NCBI GenBank assembly: GCA_028877275.1
Contig: JAPPFP010000008.1
Coordinates: 58,154-122,153, forward strand
Direction: 5' to 3'
Source: Acidobacteriota bacterium
Lineage (GTDB): Bacteria > Acidobacteriota > Thermoanaerobaculia > Multivoradales > Multivoraceae
DNA: 64,000 nucleotides
Positions 16,976 through 24,191 of this stretch are shown here, piece after piece; position 1 is the stretch's first letter; each line of letters starts with the position of its first letter. The notes under the pieces were generated by a model. It did no database searches, was not told the origin of the DNA, and saw only the letters and a list, made by a program, of their open reading frames with translations. The position numbers and the translations under genes were made by a program.

Positions 16976-17004
16976 GAGAAGCCGCCGCGCATGGCGGCTT
17001 TCTC
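16976..17004. promoter_or_regulatory. Strong hairpin upstream of the transposase leader
   Basis: GAGAAGCCGCC pairs with GGCGGCTTTCTC (one T bulge) around a 6-base loop. It stands between the right transposon end and the leader ribosome site. In insertion sequences such hairpins often block read-through from flanking promoters; as a plus-strand RNA it could also end transcription. The rest of 16945-17103 shows nothing else recognisable. Confidence 0.5.
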
Positions 17005-17103
17005 AATTGCGCCTCAGTTACGCCTGCAAGCGTATCGCGGCAGGGCGGTGAGATCCAGGGATCTCAGGGCGAAACCGGCCCCTATCGCACTGAGTCTGCG
17101 ACA

Positions 17104-17130
17104 GACAAGCTACTTTCCCATGTAAGCCCC
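17104..17130 (-). repeat. Right terminal inverted repeat
   Basis: Read on the minus strand it begins GGGGCTTACA and ends AGTAGCTTGTC, pairing with 14183-14209. The frame of the interrupted hydrolase runs through it to a TAG at 17082. Confidence 0.88.
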
Positions 17131-17138
17131 AGATTGAG
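17131..17138. repeat. Target site duplication, right copy
   Basis: Exact repeat of AGATTGAG found at 14175-14182. Together they mark the insertion point. Confidence 0.9.
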
Positions 17139-17368
17139 CCCGGGGGTGCCCTGGGCTCGCACGACGTGCGGCACGAAGTCGCGCAGGGCGTCGATCAACT
17201 GCAACTCGAAGGGGCGTTCCGTGTGAACCGTCTCGGTGATCGGGATCGACCGCGCGGCCTGGGCCTCCGCGGCCACCGTCAGAATCGAACTCAGGAGGAC
17301 CGACGCCAGGAAGACCTCACGGACGCGTGGTCCGGCGACGATCCGGATGGAGCGGTGAACGTCCATTC

Positions 17369-18622
17369 TCAGGCTCCTTCCCCGGCAGGGAGAACACGCA
17401 CGCCGCGATGTCCGCCGACGTCGACGTATCCCGCCCTGTCCACACGGCCGTTCAGGTTCTGACTCATGCAGCCGTAAGCGACGTAGTCCACGACGTCCCG
17501 GCCCTCGCGTGACTCCGGATCGACCGCGCGCACGGCGCCTTCCGGATTCAACCGGCAGGGCACGAAGCCGAACTCGGAAGGGACGCCCGCGGCGAGCTTG
17601 ACGTAGCCCAGAGCGGTCATCCGGGCCTCGGGGTGCAGCGGCATCAACGGCCAACCCCTGCGCGGCGCCACGCCGTAGTAGTCCGCATCGTCGTCGAGGA
17701 CCGGCATGGCGGCCACCATCTCCTCCGGCCAGCGGTCCAGCCGGACGTCGAAGACGAAGTGGCCGAGTCCGTAGAACACCGGCCGGTCGCGGTACCACTC
17801 CATGCCGCGCAGAACGTGCTGGTGATGGCCGACGACGATGTCGACGCCCAGGTCGATGCACAGGCGGGCGGTGCGGAGCTCGTGGTCGGTCAGGTGGTGA
17901 GCTTTGAAGTGGTCGCCCCAGTGGAAGCTGGCGACGACCAGATCCGCCTGCTCTTTCGCGGCCGCGATGTCGGCCGCGAGGTTCTCGTGGTCCGCCTTGT
18001 CGGGCACGGTCGATACCCGCGGGTCGGCGCCCGGCGTGTAGGCGTCGTCGATCAGGTCCTGGTAAAAGTTGTGAGCCCTGAGCGGCGCCAGTCCGGCAAG
18101 GCTCCCCCGCGCCTCGTAGCCGCGGGGGAAGACCGAAGCGTAGGCGAGGTAGGCGACCTTCACGCCGCCGGCCTCGAGGATCGCGGGAGCGCGGGCCTCC
18201 TCGAGGCTGCCGCCGGCGCCGCAGGTACTGACCCCCTGCTCGTGCAGGCGCTGCCGGTTCTCGAGCATCGCCTCGCGCCCCCCGTCGAGGATGTGGTTGT
18301 TGGCCAGCGACAGCACGTCGAAGCCGACCCGGCTCAGAACGTCGAGATTGCGCGCCGGCGGCACAAGGGCCAACCCGGCGCTGGGCACCGATCGGGGATT
18401 GTCGGAGTACGGCCCCTCCAGGTTGCCGAACAGCACGTCCGGCGCGGCGAGTAGATCGCGCACCGGCGCGTAGGCCTCGTCCGGATCGTCGCGGTCGGTG
18501 AGCAGGTCGCCGACGAAGCCGAGCAACACGTCGCCGTCGGCGGCGCGGATTGAAGAGGGGCCGCCGACCAGGGCAACGACGCCGGCCGCGGCGCCCGATC
18601 TGAGGAATTGTCGTCGGTTCAC
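17369..18622 (-). CDS. CapA-like metallophosphoesterase, Tat exported
   Basis: A 417-residue protein of the CapA/PgsA family (poly-gamma-glutamate synthesis accessory fold), related to calcineurin-type phosphoesterases. It starts with a twin-arginine leader (NRRQFLRSGAAAG). Metal-site motifs are GFVGDLL near residue 35, FGNLEGPYS, SLANNHILDGG, SFHWGD and VVGHHQHVLRG, all in order. As a lone gene without CapB/CapC it is unlikely to make a polymer; a hydrolytic role at the cell surface is possible. It is followed after two bases by the interrupted serine hydrolase. Confidence 0.85.
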   Translation of the reverse strand: MNRRQFLRSGAAAGVVALVGGPSSIRAADGDVLLGFVGDLLTDRDDPDEAYAPVRDLLAAPDVLFGNLEGPYSDNPRSVPSAGLALVPPARNLDVLSRVGFDVLSLANNHILDGGREAMLENRQRLHEQGVSTCGAGGSLEEARAPAILEAGGVKVAYLAYASVFPRGYEARGSLAGLAPLRAHNFYQDLIDDAYTPGADPRVSTVPDKADHENLAADIAAAKEQADLVVASFHWGDHFKAHHLTDHELRTARLCIDLGVDIVVGHHQHVLRGMEWYRDRPVFYGLGHFVFDVRLDRWPEEMVAAMPVLDDDADYYGVAPRRGWPLMPLHPEARMTALGYVKLAAGVPSEFGFVPCRLNPEGAVRAVDPESREGRDVVDYVAYGCMSQNLNGRVDRAGYVDVGGHRGVRVLPAGEGA

Positions 18623-18637
18623 GTTCGCACCTCCGGG

Positions 18638-19786
18638 TCAGCGGTTGATCCAGTCGCCGCAAATGGCCACCGCCTCGGCGAGCTTGTCGCCCTGCCCGAG
18701 GTAGTAGTGGGTGGCCCCGGCGATCTCGTGGAACTCCTTGTCGGTGTGAGACACGGCAGCGTAGAGGCGATGCGCGTGGCTGGGGGTGCACGCGTCGTCG
18801 GCGCCGTTGTTGACAACGAGCACCGGAACGCTGATCCCCGCCGCGCACGCCAGGCCATCGGCGTTCGACTTCTCGAGGCTCCACTGCGACAGCCAGCTCC
18901 GCAGCGTCGTGAACCGCGCCAGGCCGGTCGGCCCCGTGTTCACCGTCTCCGGGTCTCCGAGGTAGCACCGACCCGGCGGGCGGCCGTTCGGGTCGACAGC
19001 CGGGTCGAGCCAGCGCGGGTCGGCCATCGTCCCCTGGACGACGAAGCAGTGTTCCTTCCGGGCACCGTCCTCGCGCTGCAGGTCCGCCAGCCTTTCGACC
19101 GCCCAGGCCGTGATCCGCGCGTTGCGGGCGACCTGCGCCCGCCGGTAGCGCTCGAGGAATTCGTCCGAGTAGGGCGGCTGATTGGGGTTGTCCGGGTCGT
19201 AGAGATCGAGTTCCGGGTCCTTCCGGTGCGGTTCGCGCTCGTCGAGGATCGAGGCGTCCATCCACTCGGTGAGCGTTCCGGCGCGGCTGATGTGGGCAGC
19301 AAGCAGCATCACGCCGTCGGCCGGAACCAGCCCCGCCGCCGTCAGGTCGTACGGGTCCCCGGCCGGCGTGTGGGTGACGGTCGGGTTCTCCGCCTGCTGC
19401 TGGTAGTAGAGCGACAGCGAGCCGCCGCCGCTCCACCCTCCGAGCAGGATGCGCTCGTAGCCGAACTCCTCCTTCGCGTGCTGGATCGTGCGGCCGAGGT
19501 CGACCACGCACTTCTCCATGATGAGGGCCGTGTCGTTGCCCCGATAGCGCCCGTTGCTGTAGATGACGTGGTGGCCGGCCGCCGCCAGTCCCCGCACCAG
19601 CGGCAGCCAGGCGCCGCCGCCGATCGGGTGGTTGAAGATGACGACCGTCTTCGAGGCCCGGTCGCGCGGCCGCAGCAGGTGGCAGTCGAAGAAGACGAAG
19701 CCGCCCGGGCCGCCGTAGACGTCGCCGAAGTCGGCTTCCTCCCGGAAGAAGACCGGGAAGGGAATGCGATCGTAGGGCTCGATCAT
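18638..19786 (-). CDS. Alpha/beta hydrolase
   Basis: A 382-residue cytoplasmic alpha/beta hydrolase. HPIGGGAW fits the oxyanion loop and GGWSGGGSLSLYY holds the nucleophile (GxSxG). Late in the protein VLVVNNGADDACTPSH offers the Asp and AGATHYYLGQGD the His. There is no leader peptide. The gene follows a two-domain ring-cleaving dioxygenase by 14 bases, so it may hydrolyse the ring-cleavage product or another aromatic catabolite. Several ATGs exist; ATG 19786 fits the domain start. Confidence 0.82.
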   Translation of the reverse strand: MIEPYDRIPFPVFFREEADFGDVYGGPGGFVFFDCHLLRPRDRASKTVVIFNHPIGGGAWLPLVRGLAAAGHHVIYSNGRYRGNDTALIMEKCVVDLGRTIQHAKEEFGYERILLGGWSGGGSLSLYYQQQAENPTVTHTPAGDPYDLTAAGLVPADGVMLLAAHISRAGTLTEWMDASILDEREPHRKDPELDLYDPDNPNQPPYSDEFLERYRRAQVARNARITAWAVERLADLQREDGARKEHCFVVQGTMADPRWLDPAVDPNGRPPGRCYLGDPETVNTGPTGLARFTTLRSWLSQWSLEKSNADGLACAAGISVPVLVVNNGADDACTPSHAHRLYAAVSHTDKEFHEIAGATHYYLGQGDKLAEAVAICGDWINR

Positions 19787-19800
19787 GGCGGCTCGGCAGG

Positions 19801-20760
19801 TCAGAACTCGACGCGAGGCAGCGCGGCCTCGATCGCTTCCCGCTGGGGTTCCAGGTGCCTCGGCAGCGAGAGGATCGTCCCCAGTTCGTCGATGTCCTCG
19901 TCCACCGTCCAGCCCGGGTCGAGGTTCGACAGCTCCAGGTTGATGCCTCCCGGCGCGGTGAAGTACGTCGAGTGGAACCAGCCGCGGTCCCGGGCCCCGG
20001 TCACGATCAGGCCGGCACCGGCCAGGAGCCGGGTCCACCGTTCCATGTCCTCTACGCTGTCGACCGTCAGCGCGATGTGGTGCAGGCCGCCGAGACCGTG
20101 CCGTCCCCAGGGCCCGTCGCCTCGCTCGACGATGTCGATCAGCTTGCCGGGCTCGTTGCCGCCTACGGCGAGCCGCGTGCGGCTGCCCTCGGTGGCGACC
20201 ACTTCGAAACCCAGGACGCCGACGAGGAACTGCAGGGTCAGCTCGGGAATGCGCGGCGCGACCGTGGCGTGGTGAAAGCCGCGAATCTGGTGCTCCCCGG
20301 GAAGGTCGGCCAGCTCCGGTATCCGGCCGTCCTCGCAGCCGACGAGTTCCGACGAGATGCCGTCGAAGTCCCGAAAGTGGAGGACGGGGTCGCCGAACCG
20401 AGCCGGGCGATCGGTGCAGGTGCAGCCCGCCGCGGTCAGTCGCTCGCGCCAGAAGTCCAGGCTCCCGGGCGACACCGAGTAACTCACGTCGGTGATCGAG
20501 CCGCGACCGTCGACGGCCGGCGACATGGGGATGCCTTCGAGGACGATGTTCGTCATGATCGTCCCGGGGTGGCCCAGGCGGTCGCCGAAGAAGAAGTGCC
20601 AACCGGAGGTCGGGTTCTCCTGGTTGCAGGTCTTCTTCACGAGACGGAGCCCCAGCACATCTCGGTAGAAGCGGAGGTCGTTGGCGGCGGAGCCGACCAA
20701 CCCCGTGATGTGGTGAATGCCCCGGATCGGCCCCCGGGTAGGGCGCTTGAACGCAGTCAT
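19801..20760 (-). CDS. VOC-family ring-cleaving dioxygenase (MhqO/LinE type)
   Basis: A 319-residue protein of two tandem vicinal-oxygen-chelate domains. Each half begins with a paired His: GIHHITGLVGSA and GFHHATVAPRIPEL. Domain 1 continues LRFYRDVLGLRLVKKTCNQ, typical of hydroquinone-type ring-cleaving dioxygenases that use Fe(II) and oxygen. A late Glu ligand fits GGINLELSNLDPGW. ATG 20760 has GAGGAGG three bases upstream, better than earlier in-frame starts. It is co-oriented with the alpha/beta hydrolase after it, suggesting an aromatic or quinone detoxification pair. Confidence 0.85.
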   Translation of the reverse strand: MTAFKRPTRGPIRGIHHITGLVGSAANDLRFYRDVLGLRLVKKTCNQENPTSGWHFFFGDRLGHPGTIMTNIVLEGIPMSPAVDGRGSITDVSYSVSPGSLDFWRERLTAAGCTCTDRPARFGDPVLHFRDFDGISSELVGCEDGRIPELADLPGEHQIRGFHHATVAPRIPELTLQFLVGVLGFEVVATEGSRTRLAVGGNEPGKLIDIVERGDGPWGRHGLGGLHHIALTVDSVEDMERWTRLLAGAGLIVTGARDRGWFHSTYFTAPGGINLELSNLDPGWTVDEDIDELGTILSLPRHLEPQREAIEAALPRVEF

Positions 20761-20871
20761 GGACCTCCTCATTTCCCTCGGCAACGGATGTTACGTGCCT
20801 GAGCCGCCGCGACTGTCTGCCCCGCGTCACGGCTGCGCGTGACGCTGCTAACAACTCAACCGGAGGTTCGT

Positions 20872-21861
20872 ATGGTCAGGAGGGGGCCCGGAATGAAGGC
20901 GATGGTTCAGGACCGCTACGGTTCGGCCGATTCTCTGAAGCTGCGCGACATCGACAAGCCGGCCGCGGGAGAAGGCCAGGTGCGTCTCCGCGTCCACGCA
21001 GCGTCCTGGAACGCCATGGATTGGCACAAGACGACCGGCCTGCCATACCTCCTGAGACTGGTCGTCGGGTTGACCAGGCCCAGGGACAGAGTACGCGGCC
21101 AGGATGTGGCGGGAGAAGTCGATTCCGTAGGCAAGAACGCCGAGCGATTCCAGCCGGGCGACCTCGTCTTCGGCGCCTGCAATGGCGCGTTCGCGGAGTA
21201 CGCGTGCGCCAAAGAGGAGAACCTGGCAACGATGCCCGGGAATGTCAGCTTCGAGAAGGCGGCCGCCGTGCCGGTTGCCGGTCTGACGGCTCTTCAGGCG
21301 CTGCGCGATCACGGCCGATTGCAACGCGGCCAGCACGTTCTGGTCGTGGGCGCGTCCGGCGGTGTCGGCTCGTTCGCGGTGCAAATCGCCAAGGCGCTCG
21401 AAGCACAGGTGACTGCGGCCTGCAGCCGCGGGTGCATGGACATGGTCCGGTCGATGGGCGCCGACCATGTGATCGACAGCACACAAGACGACCCCGGGTC
21501 AATCGAGCCGAGATTCGACCTGATCGTCGACATGCGCGCGACCTGGTCCCTGGCCACATGCCGGCGCCTGCTCAGGCCGGGAGGAACGTACGTGCTGGTC
21601 GGCGGGCAGCGGGACGGTCGTTGGTTGGGACCGGTGACACCGACTCTGAAGCTCGCGCTCTCGAAGCCGTTTGTGAGACAACGGCTGCGCGGCTTCACCG
21701 CAAGGGTCGTCTGCGAGGACCTGTCGTTGCTGGCGGAGATGATGGCGGCCGGCAAGCTCTCCCCGCCGATAGACAGGGCCTTCCGGCTGCATGAAGTCCC
21801 TGAAGCGATGCAGTACTGGGCACGCAGTCACCTGAAAGGAAAGGTCGTAGTGACCATCTGA
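20872..21861 (+). CDS. Zinc-independent MDR-family NAD(P)H:quinone oxidoreductase
   Basis: A 329-residue medium-chain dehydrogenase/reductase of the quinone oxidoreductase branch. The nucleotide fold is clear (LVVGASGGVGSFAVQIAKAL), with GADHVIDS in the cofactor-specificity region. The N-terminal domain has the GQDVAGEVDSVG stretch and no structural-zinc Cys cluster. ATG 20872 has GGAGG six bases upstream; a second ATG at 20893 begins the conserved MKAMVQDRYG. It lies divergent from the ring-cleaving dioxygenase, and shared quinone substrates are possible. Confidence 0.87.
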   Translation: MVRRGPGMKAMVQDRYGSADSLKLRDIDKPAAGEGQVRLRVHAASWNAMDWHKTTGLPYLLRLVVGLTRPRDRVRGQDVAGEVDSVGKNAERFQPGDLVFGACNGAFAEYACAKEENLATMPGNVSFEKAAAVPVAGLTALQALRDHGRLQRGQHVLVVGASGGVGSFAVQIAKALEAQVTAACSRGCMDMVRSMGADHVIDSTQDDPGSIEPRFDLIVDMRATWSLATCRRLLRPGGTYVLVGGQRDGRWLGPVTPTLKLALSKPFVRQRLRGFTARVVCEDLSLLAEMMAAGKLSPPIDRAFRLHEVPEAMQYWARSHLKGKVVVTI

Positions 21862-21917
21862 GGCTGCCGGGACCCTTCGTCGCGTCGTAGCAAGCAGATG
21901 TTACGTTCGTTGGCCGC

Positions 21918-22781
21918 ATGAACTCCTCCCCCGCGGCGCAGCTGCGCGCCCTGATCGATGCTCCCGGGCTCCGGGTGATGCCCTGCTGCTTCGACGCGCT
22001 ATCCGCCCGGCTCATCGAACAGGCCGGATTCGAGCTGACCTTCATGAGCGGGTTCGCCGTCTCCGCCAGCCGCCTGGGAATGCCGGACACGGGCCTCATC
22101 TCCTTCGGCGAGATGCTCGATCAGGGCCGCAACATCTGCGCGGCCACCCGGCTGCCGGTGATCGGCGACGGCGACACCGGCTACGGCAACGCCCTGAACG
22201 TCAAGCGCACGGTAGCGAGCTACGCGGCCGCCGGCTTCGCGGGCGTGATGATCGAGGACCAGGAGGCGCCCAAGCGCTGCGGTCACACGCGGGGCAAGCG
22301 GGTCGTCTCCCGCGCCGAGGCCATGTCGCGGGTGCGCGCCGCGGTGGACGCGCGCGACGAGGGCGCGGACATCCTGGTCATGGCCCGCACCGACGCTCGC
22401 GCCACGGACGGACTCGACGAAGCAGTCGACCGCTGCCGGGCCTTCGCCGACCTCGGCGCGGACATCCTCTTCCTCGAGGGTCCGCGGTCCGAGAGCGAGA
22501 TGGTCGCATTCTGCGAGGCAGTCCCCGGCCCGAAGATGGCCAACCTGGTCGAGGGAGGCGACACGCCGCTCCTGCCACCGGCGCGCCTCGAGGAGATCGG
22601 CTACAGGATCGCGGCCTACCCACTAACGCTGCTGTCCGCCGCCACCGCGGCGATGCTCGATGCTCTTCGAGCCCTGAGAAGCGGCGAGCAGCCTGACCAC
22701 GCCGTGGACTTCGAACGTCTGCGCCGCATCGTCGGATTCGAGGACTACGACGCCGAGGCCGAGCGCTACTGCGTGGACTAG
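21918..22781 (+). CDS. Isocitrate lyase/PEP mutase superfamily protein
   Basis: A 287-residue TIM-barrel enzyme that makes or breaks C-C bonds next to a carboxylate. Markers are GDGDTGYGN (metal-binding Asp pair), IEDQEAPKRCGHTRGK (the KRCGH catalytic loop), MARTDARA and FLEGPRSESEM. Length fits 2-methylisocitrate lyase, oxaloacetate decarboxylase and carboxyphosphonoenolpyruvate mutase relatives; the exact reaction is unclear. It stands alone between an MDR reductase and a convergent MFS gene. Confidence 0.87.
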   Translation: MNSSPAAQLRALIDAPGLRVMPCCFDALSARLIEQAGFELTFMSGFAVSASRLGMPDTGLISFGEMLDQGRNICAATRLPVIGDGDTGYGNALNVKRTVASYAAAGFAGVMIEDQEAPKRCGHTRGKRVVSRAEAMSRVRAAVDARDEGADILVMARTDARATDGLDEAVDRCRAFADLGADILFLEGPRSESEMVAFCEAVPGPKMANLVEGGDTPLLPPARLEEIGYRIAAYPLTLLSAATAAMLDALRALRSGEQPDHAVDFERLRRIVGFEDYDAEAERYCVD

Positions 22782-22817
22782 ACCTGACCACGGCCGGCCG
22801 GCCGCCACTCGCTCCCC

Positions 22818-24191
22818 TCAATCCACCTCCCACTTCCCCGCCTCCTCCATCGCCTTCCGGTACGCCGACAGGCAGTACCAGAACAGGATCGCGCCCGCCG
22901 GCTTGAAGATCGCCTGCATCGTGGCGAGCGAGTAGTGGACCTTGCCGTCGTCCTGGAAGAGGAAATCGGTGAAGGCGGCCAGCGTGCTGGTGCCGAAGGC
23001 CATGCCGATGAAGCTGGTCAGGAAGATGTAGAAGGCCGTGGCCTGGCCGCGCATCTGGTTGGGTGTGATCGGCTGGAACGCGGCCGCCATCACGCCGAGG
23101 TAGGCGCCCGAGAAGATCATCCCGGGGATCAGCACCAGCAGGGTGAGCGTCGCGCTGCCCACGAGCGGGGCGGCTACAGAGGGAGGCGTGGCGATCAGGG
23201 TCGTCGCCAGCAAGGTGCGCACGTAGGCGTCCCTGTAGCCGCGCGCCGCGAGGCGGTTGGCGATCCAGGGCGCGACCATGATGCCGACGACCCCGGTGAT
23301 GATCGAGATCGTCCCGTAGCTCGTTCCGGCGTCCCCGCGGCTCAGGCCGTAGTTGCGGACGAGGAACTCCGGGTACCAGGCGGAGGAGCCGTAGCCGGCC
23401 ATCGCCAGCATGGACGAGCCGATGAACAGCGGCAGGTAGACGCGCTTGCGCTCCCAGATGAACCCGACGAACTCGGCCACCGGCAGGCGCTCCCTACCGC
23501 TCCGTGAAACCGCCAGCTCCTTGCGTTGCGGCTCGACCATCGTCAGCAGCAGGAGCGCCAGCAGAACCCCGGGCAGGCCGACCGTCACCAGCGTCGCCTG
23601 CCAGGGTTGCAGCGTGCCGATGACCGGCAGGTCGATCGGACCGATGCGTGTGTAGTAGTCGATGAGCAGGCCGCCGATCACCAGGGCGAAGCCGCCGCCG
23701 ACCCGCACGCCCGTCTTGTAGAAGGACATCGCGTAGCCGAAGTGGGCCGGGCGGAAGCTGTCGGTGATGATCGAGTAGGCGGGCGGAGCGAGCCCGGCCT
23801 CGCCGGCGCCGACCGCCATCCGCGACGCGAACAGTTGGGTCACGCTGTTGGCCAAACCGCCAGCCGCCGTCGCCAGGCTCCAGAAGGCGACGCTGGCGGC
23901 GACGATGACCCTGCGCGAGTAGTGGTCGGCGAGCCGGCCCAGCGGAAAGCTGGCGAAGCTGTAGACCAGCGCGAACGCGGCACCTGCGAGCAGGCTGTAC
24001 TGGAAGTCGGTGATCCCGAACTGCTCCCGGATCGGGCCGACCAGGAGGGAGAGGATGTTGCGGTCGAGAAACGACAGCACGTAGGCGAGGAACAGGAGGA
24101 CGACGCCGTAGTTGGCGGCGCCGAGCGACGGGTAGCCGGCGGCCGTCTCCGCCGACCCGGCTTCGCCCGCGGGCCTGGTGTCGACGGTCAA
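22818..24191 (-). CDS. MFS transporter (spinster-like)
   Basis: A 457-residue twelve-helix major facilitator protein. The loop 2-3 signature appears as GRLADHYSRRVIV and helix 4-5 has RMAVGAGEAGLAPPAYSII, typical of the spinster/hexuronate-type branch. Its TTG start overlaps the TGA of the D-aminoacylase-like gene (TTGA), so the two are translationally coupled. That pairing suggests transport of an N-acyl or free amino acid, but this is inference. Confidence 0.87.
   Translation of the reverse strand: MTVDTRPAGEAGSAETAAGYPSLGAANYGVVLLFLAYVLSFLDRNILSLLVGPIREQFGITDFQYSLLAGAAFALVYSFASFPLGRLADHYSRRVIVAASVAFWSLATAAGGLANSVTQLFASRMAVGAGEAGLAPPAYSIITDSFRPAHFGYAMSFYKTGVRVGGGFALVIGGLLIDYYTRIGPIDLPVIGTLQPWQATLVTVGLPGVLLALLLLTMVEPQRKELAVSRSGRERLPVAEFVGFIWERKRVYLPLFIGSSMLAMAGYGSSAWYPEFLVRNYGLSRGDAGTSYGTISIITGVVGIMVAPWIANRLAARGYRDAYVRTLLATTLIATPPSVAAPLVGSATLTLLVLIPGMIFSGAYLGVMAAAFQPITPNQMRGQATAFYIFLTSFIGMAFGTSTLAAFTDFLFQDDGKVHYSLATMQAIFKPAGAILFWYCLSAYRKAMEEAGKWEVD

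Larger units (their letters stand above)
14183..17130. mobile_element. IS1595-type transposon with passenger genes (2,948 bp)
   Basis: The element is bounded by imperfect inverted repeats of 27 bp (14183-14209 and 17104-17130; 23 of 27 match; both begin GGGGCTTACA and end AGTAGCTTGTC) and flanked by the exact 8-bp duplication AGATTGAG. It carries an ISXO2-like transposase on the minus strand, a 16-residue leader ORF, a proline-rich small ORF, a SLATT-like membrane protein and, on the plus strand, a secreted protein and a 46-residue membrane peptide. It interrupts a serine hydrolase gene. IS1595-family elements are known to carry passenger genes, but I do not recognise this set. The passenger genes use more A/T-ending codons than neighbouring chromosomal genes. 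Confidence 0.92.
17082..17366 (-). pseudogene. Serine hydrolase gene, 5' fragment cut off by transposon
   Basis: The first 79 native residues (17366-17131) of the hydrolase whose remainder lies at 14182-12767. It opens with a signal peptide (VREVFLASVLLSSILTVAAE; cleavage after AEAQA) and reaches the domain start LRDFVPHVVRAQGTPGLNL. The last 15 codons (to TAG 17082) come from the transposon end. The ATG is two bases after the CapA-like stop, with GGAAGGAG upstream inside that gene, so both formed one operon before the insertion. The fragment lacks all catalytic motifs. Confidence 0.85.

Noticed and set aside
17369..18622. CapA-like gene as evidence for a poly-gamma-glutamate capsule locus
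   Set aside because: No CapB or CapC partners are nearby; lone CapA-like proteins are common and probably have other roles.
17367..19511. Very long minus-strand frame leading into the short ORF at 17366
   Set aside because: The upstream part shadows the CapA-like and hydrolase genes; only the last 94 codons have a ribosome site, signal peptide and homology.
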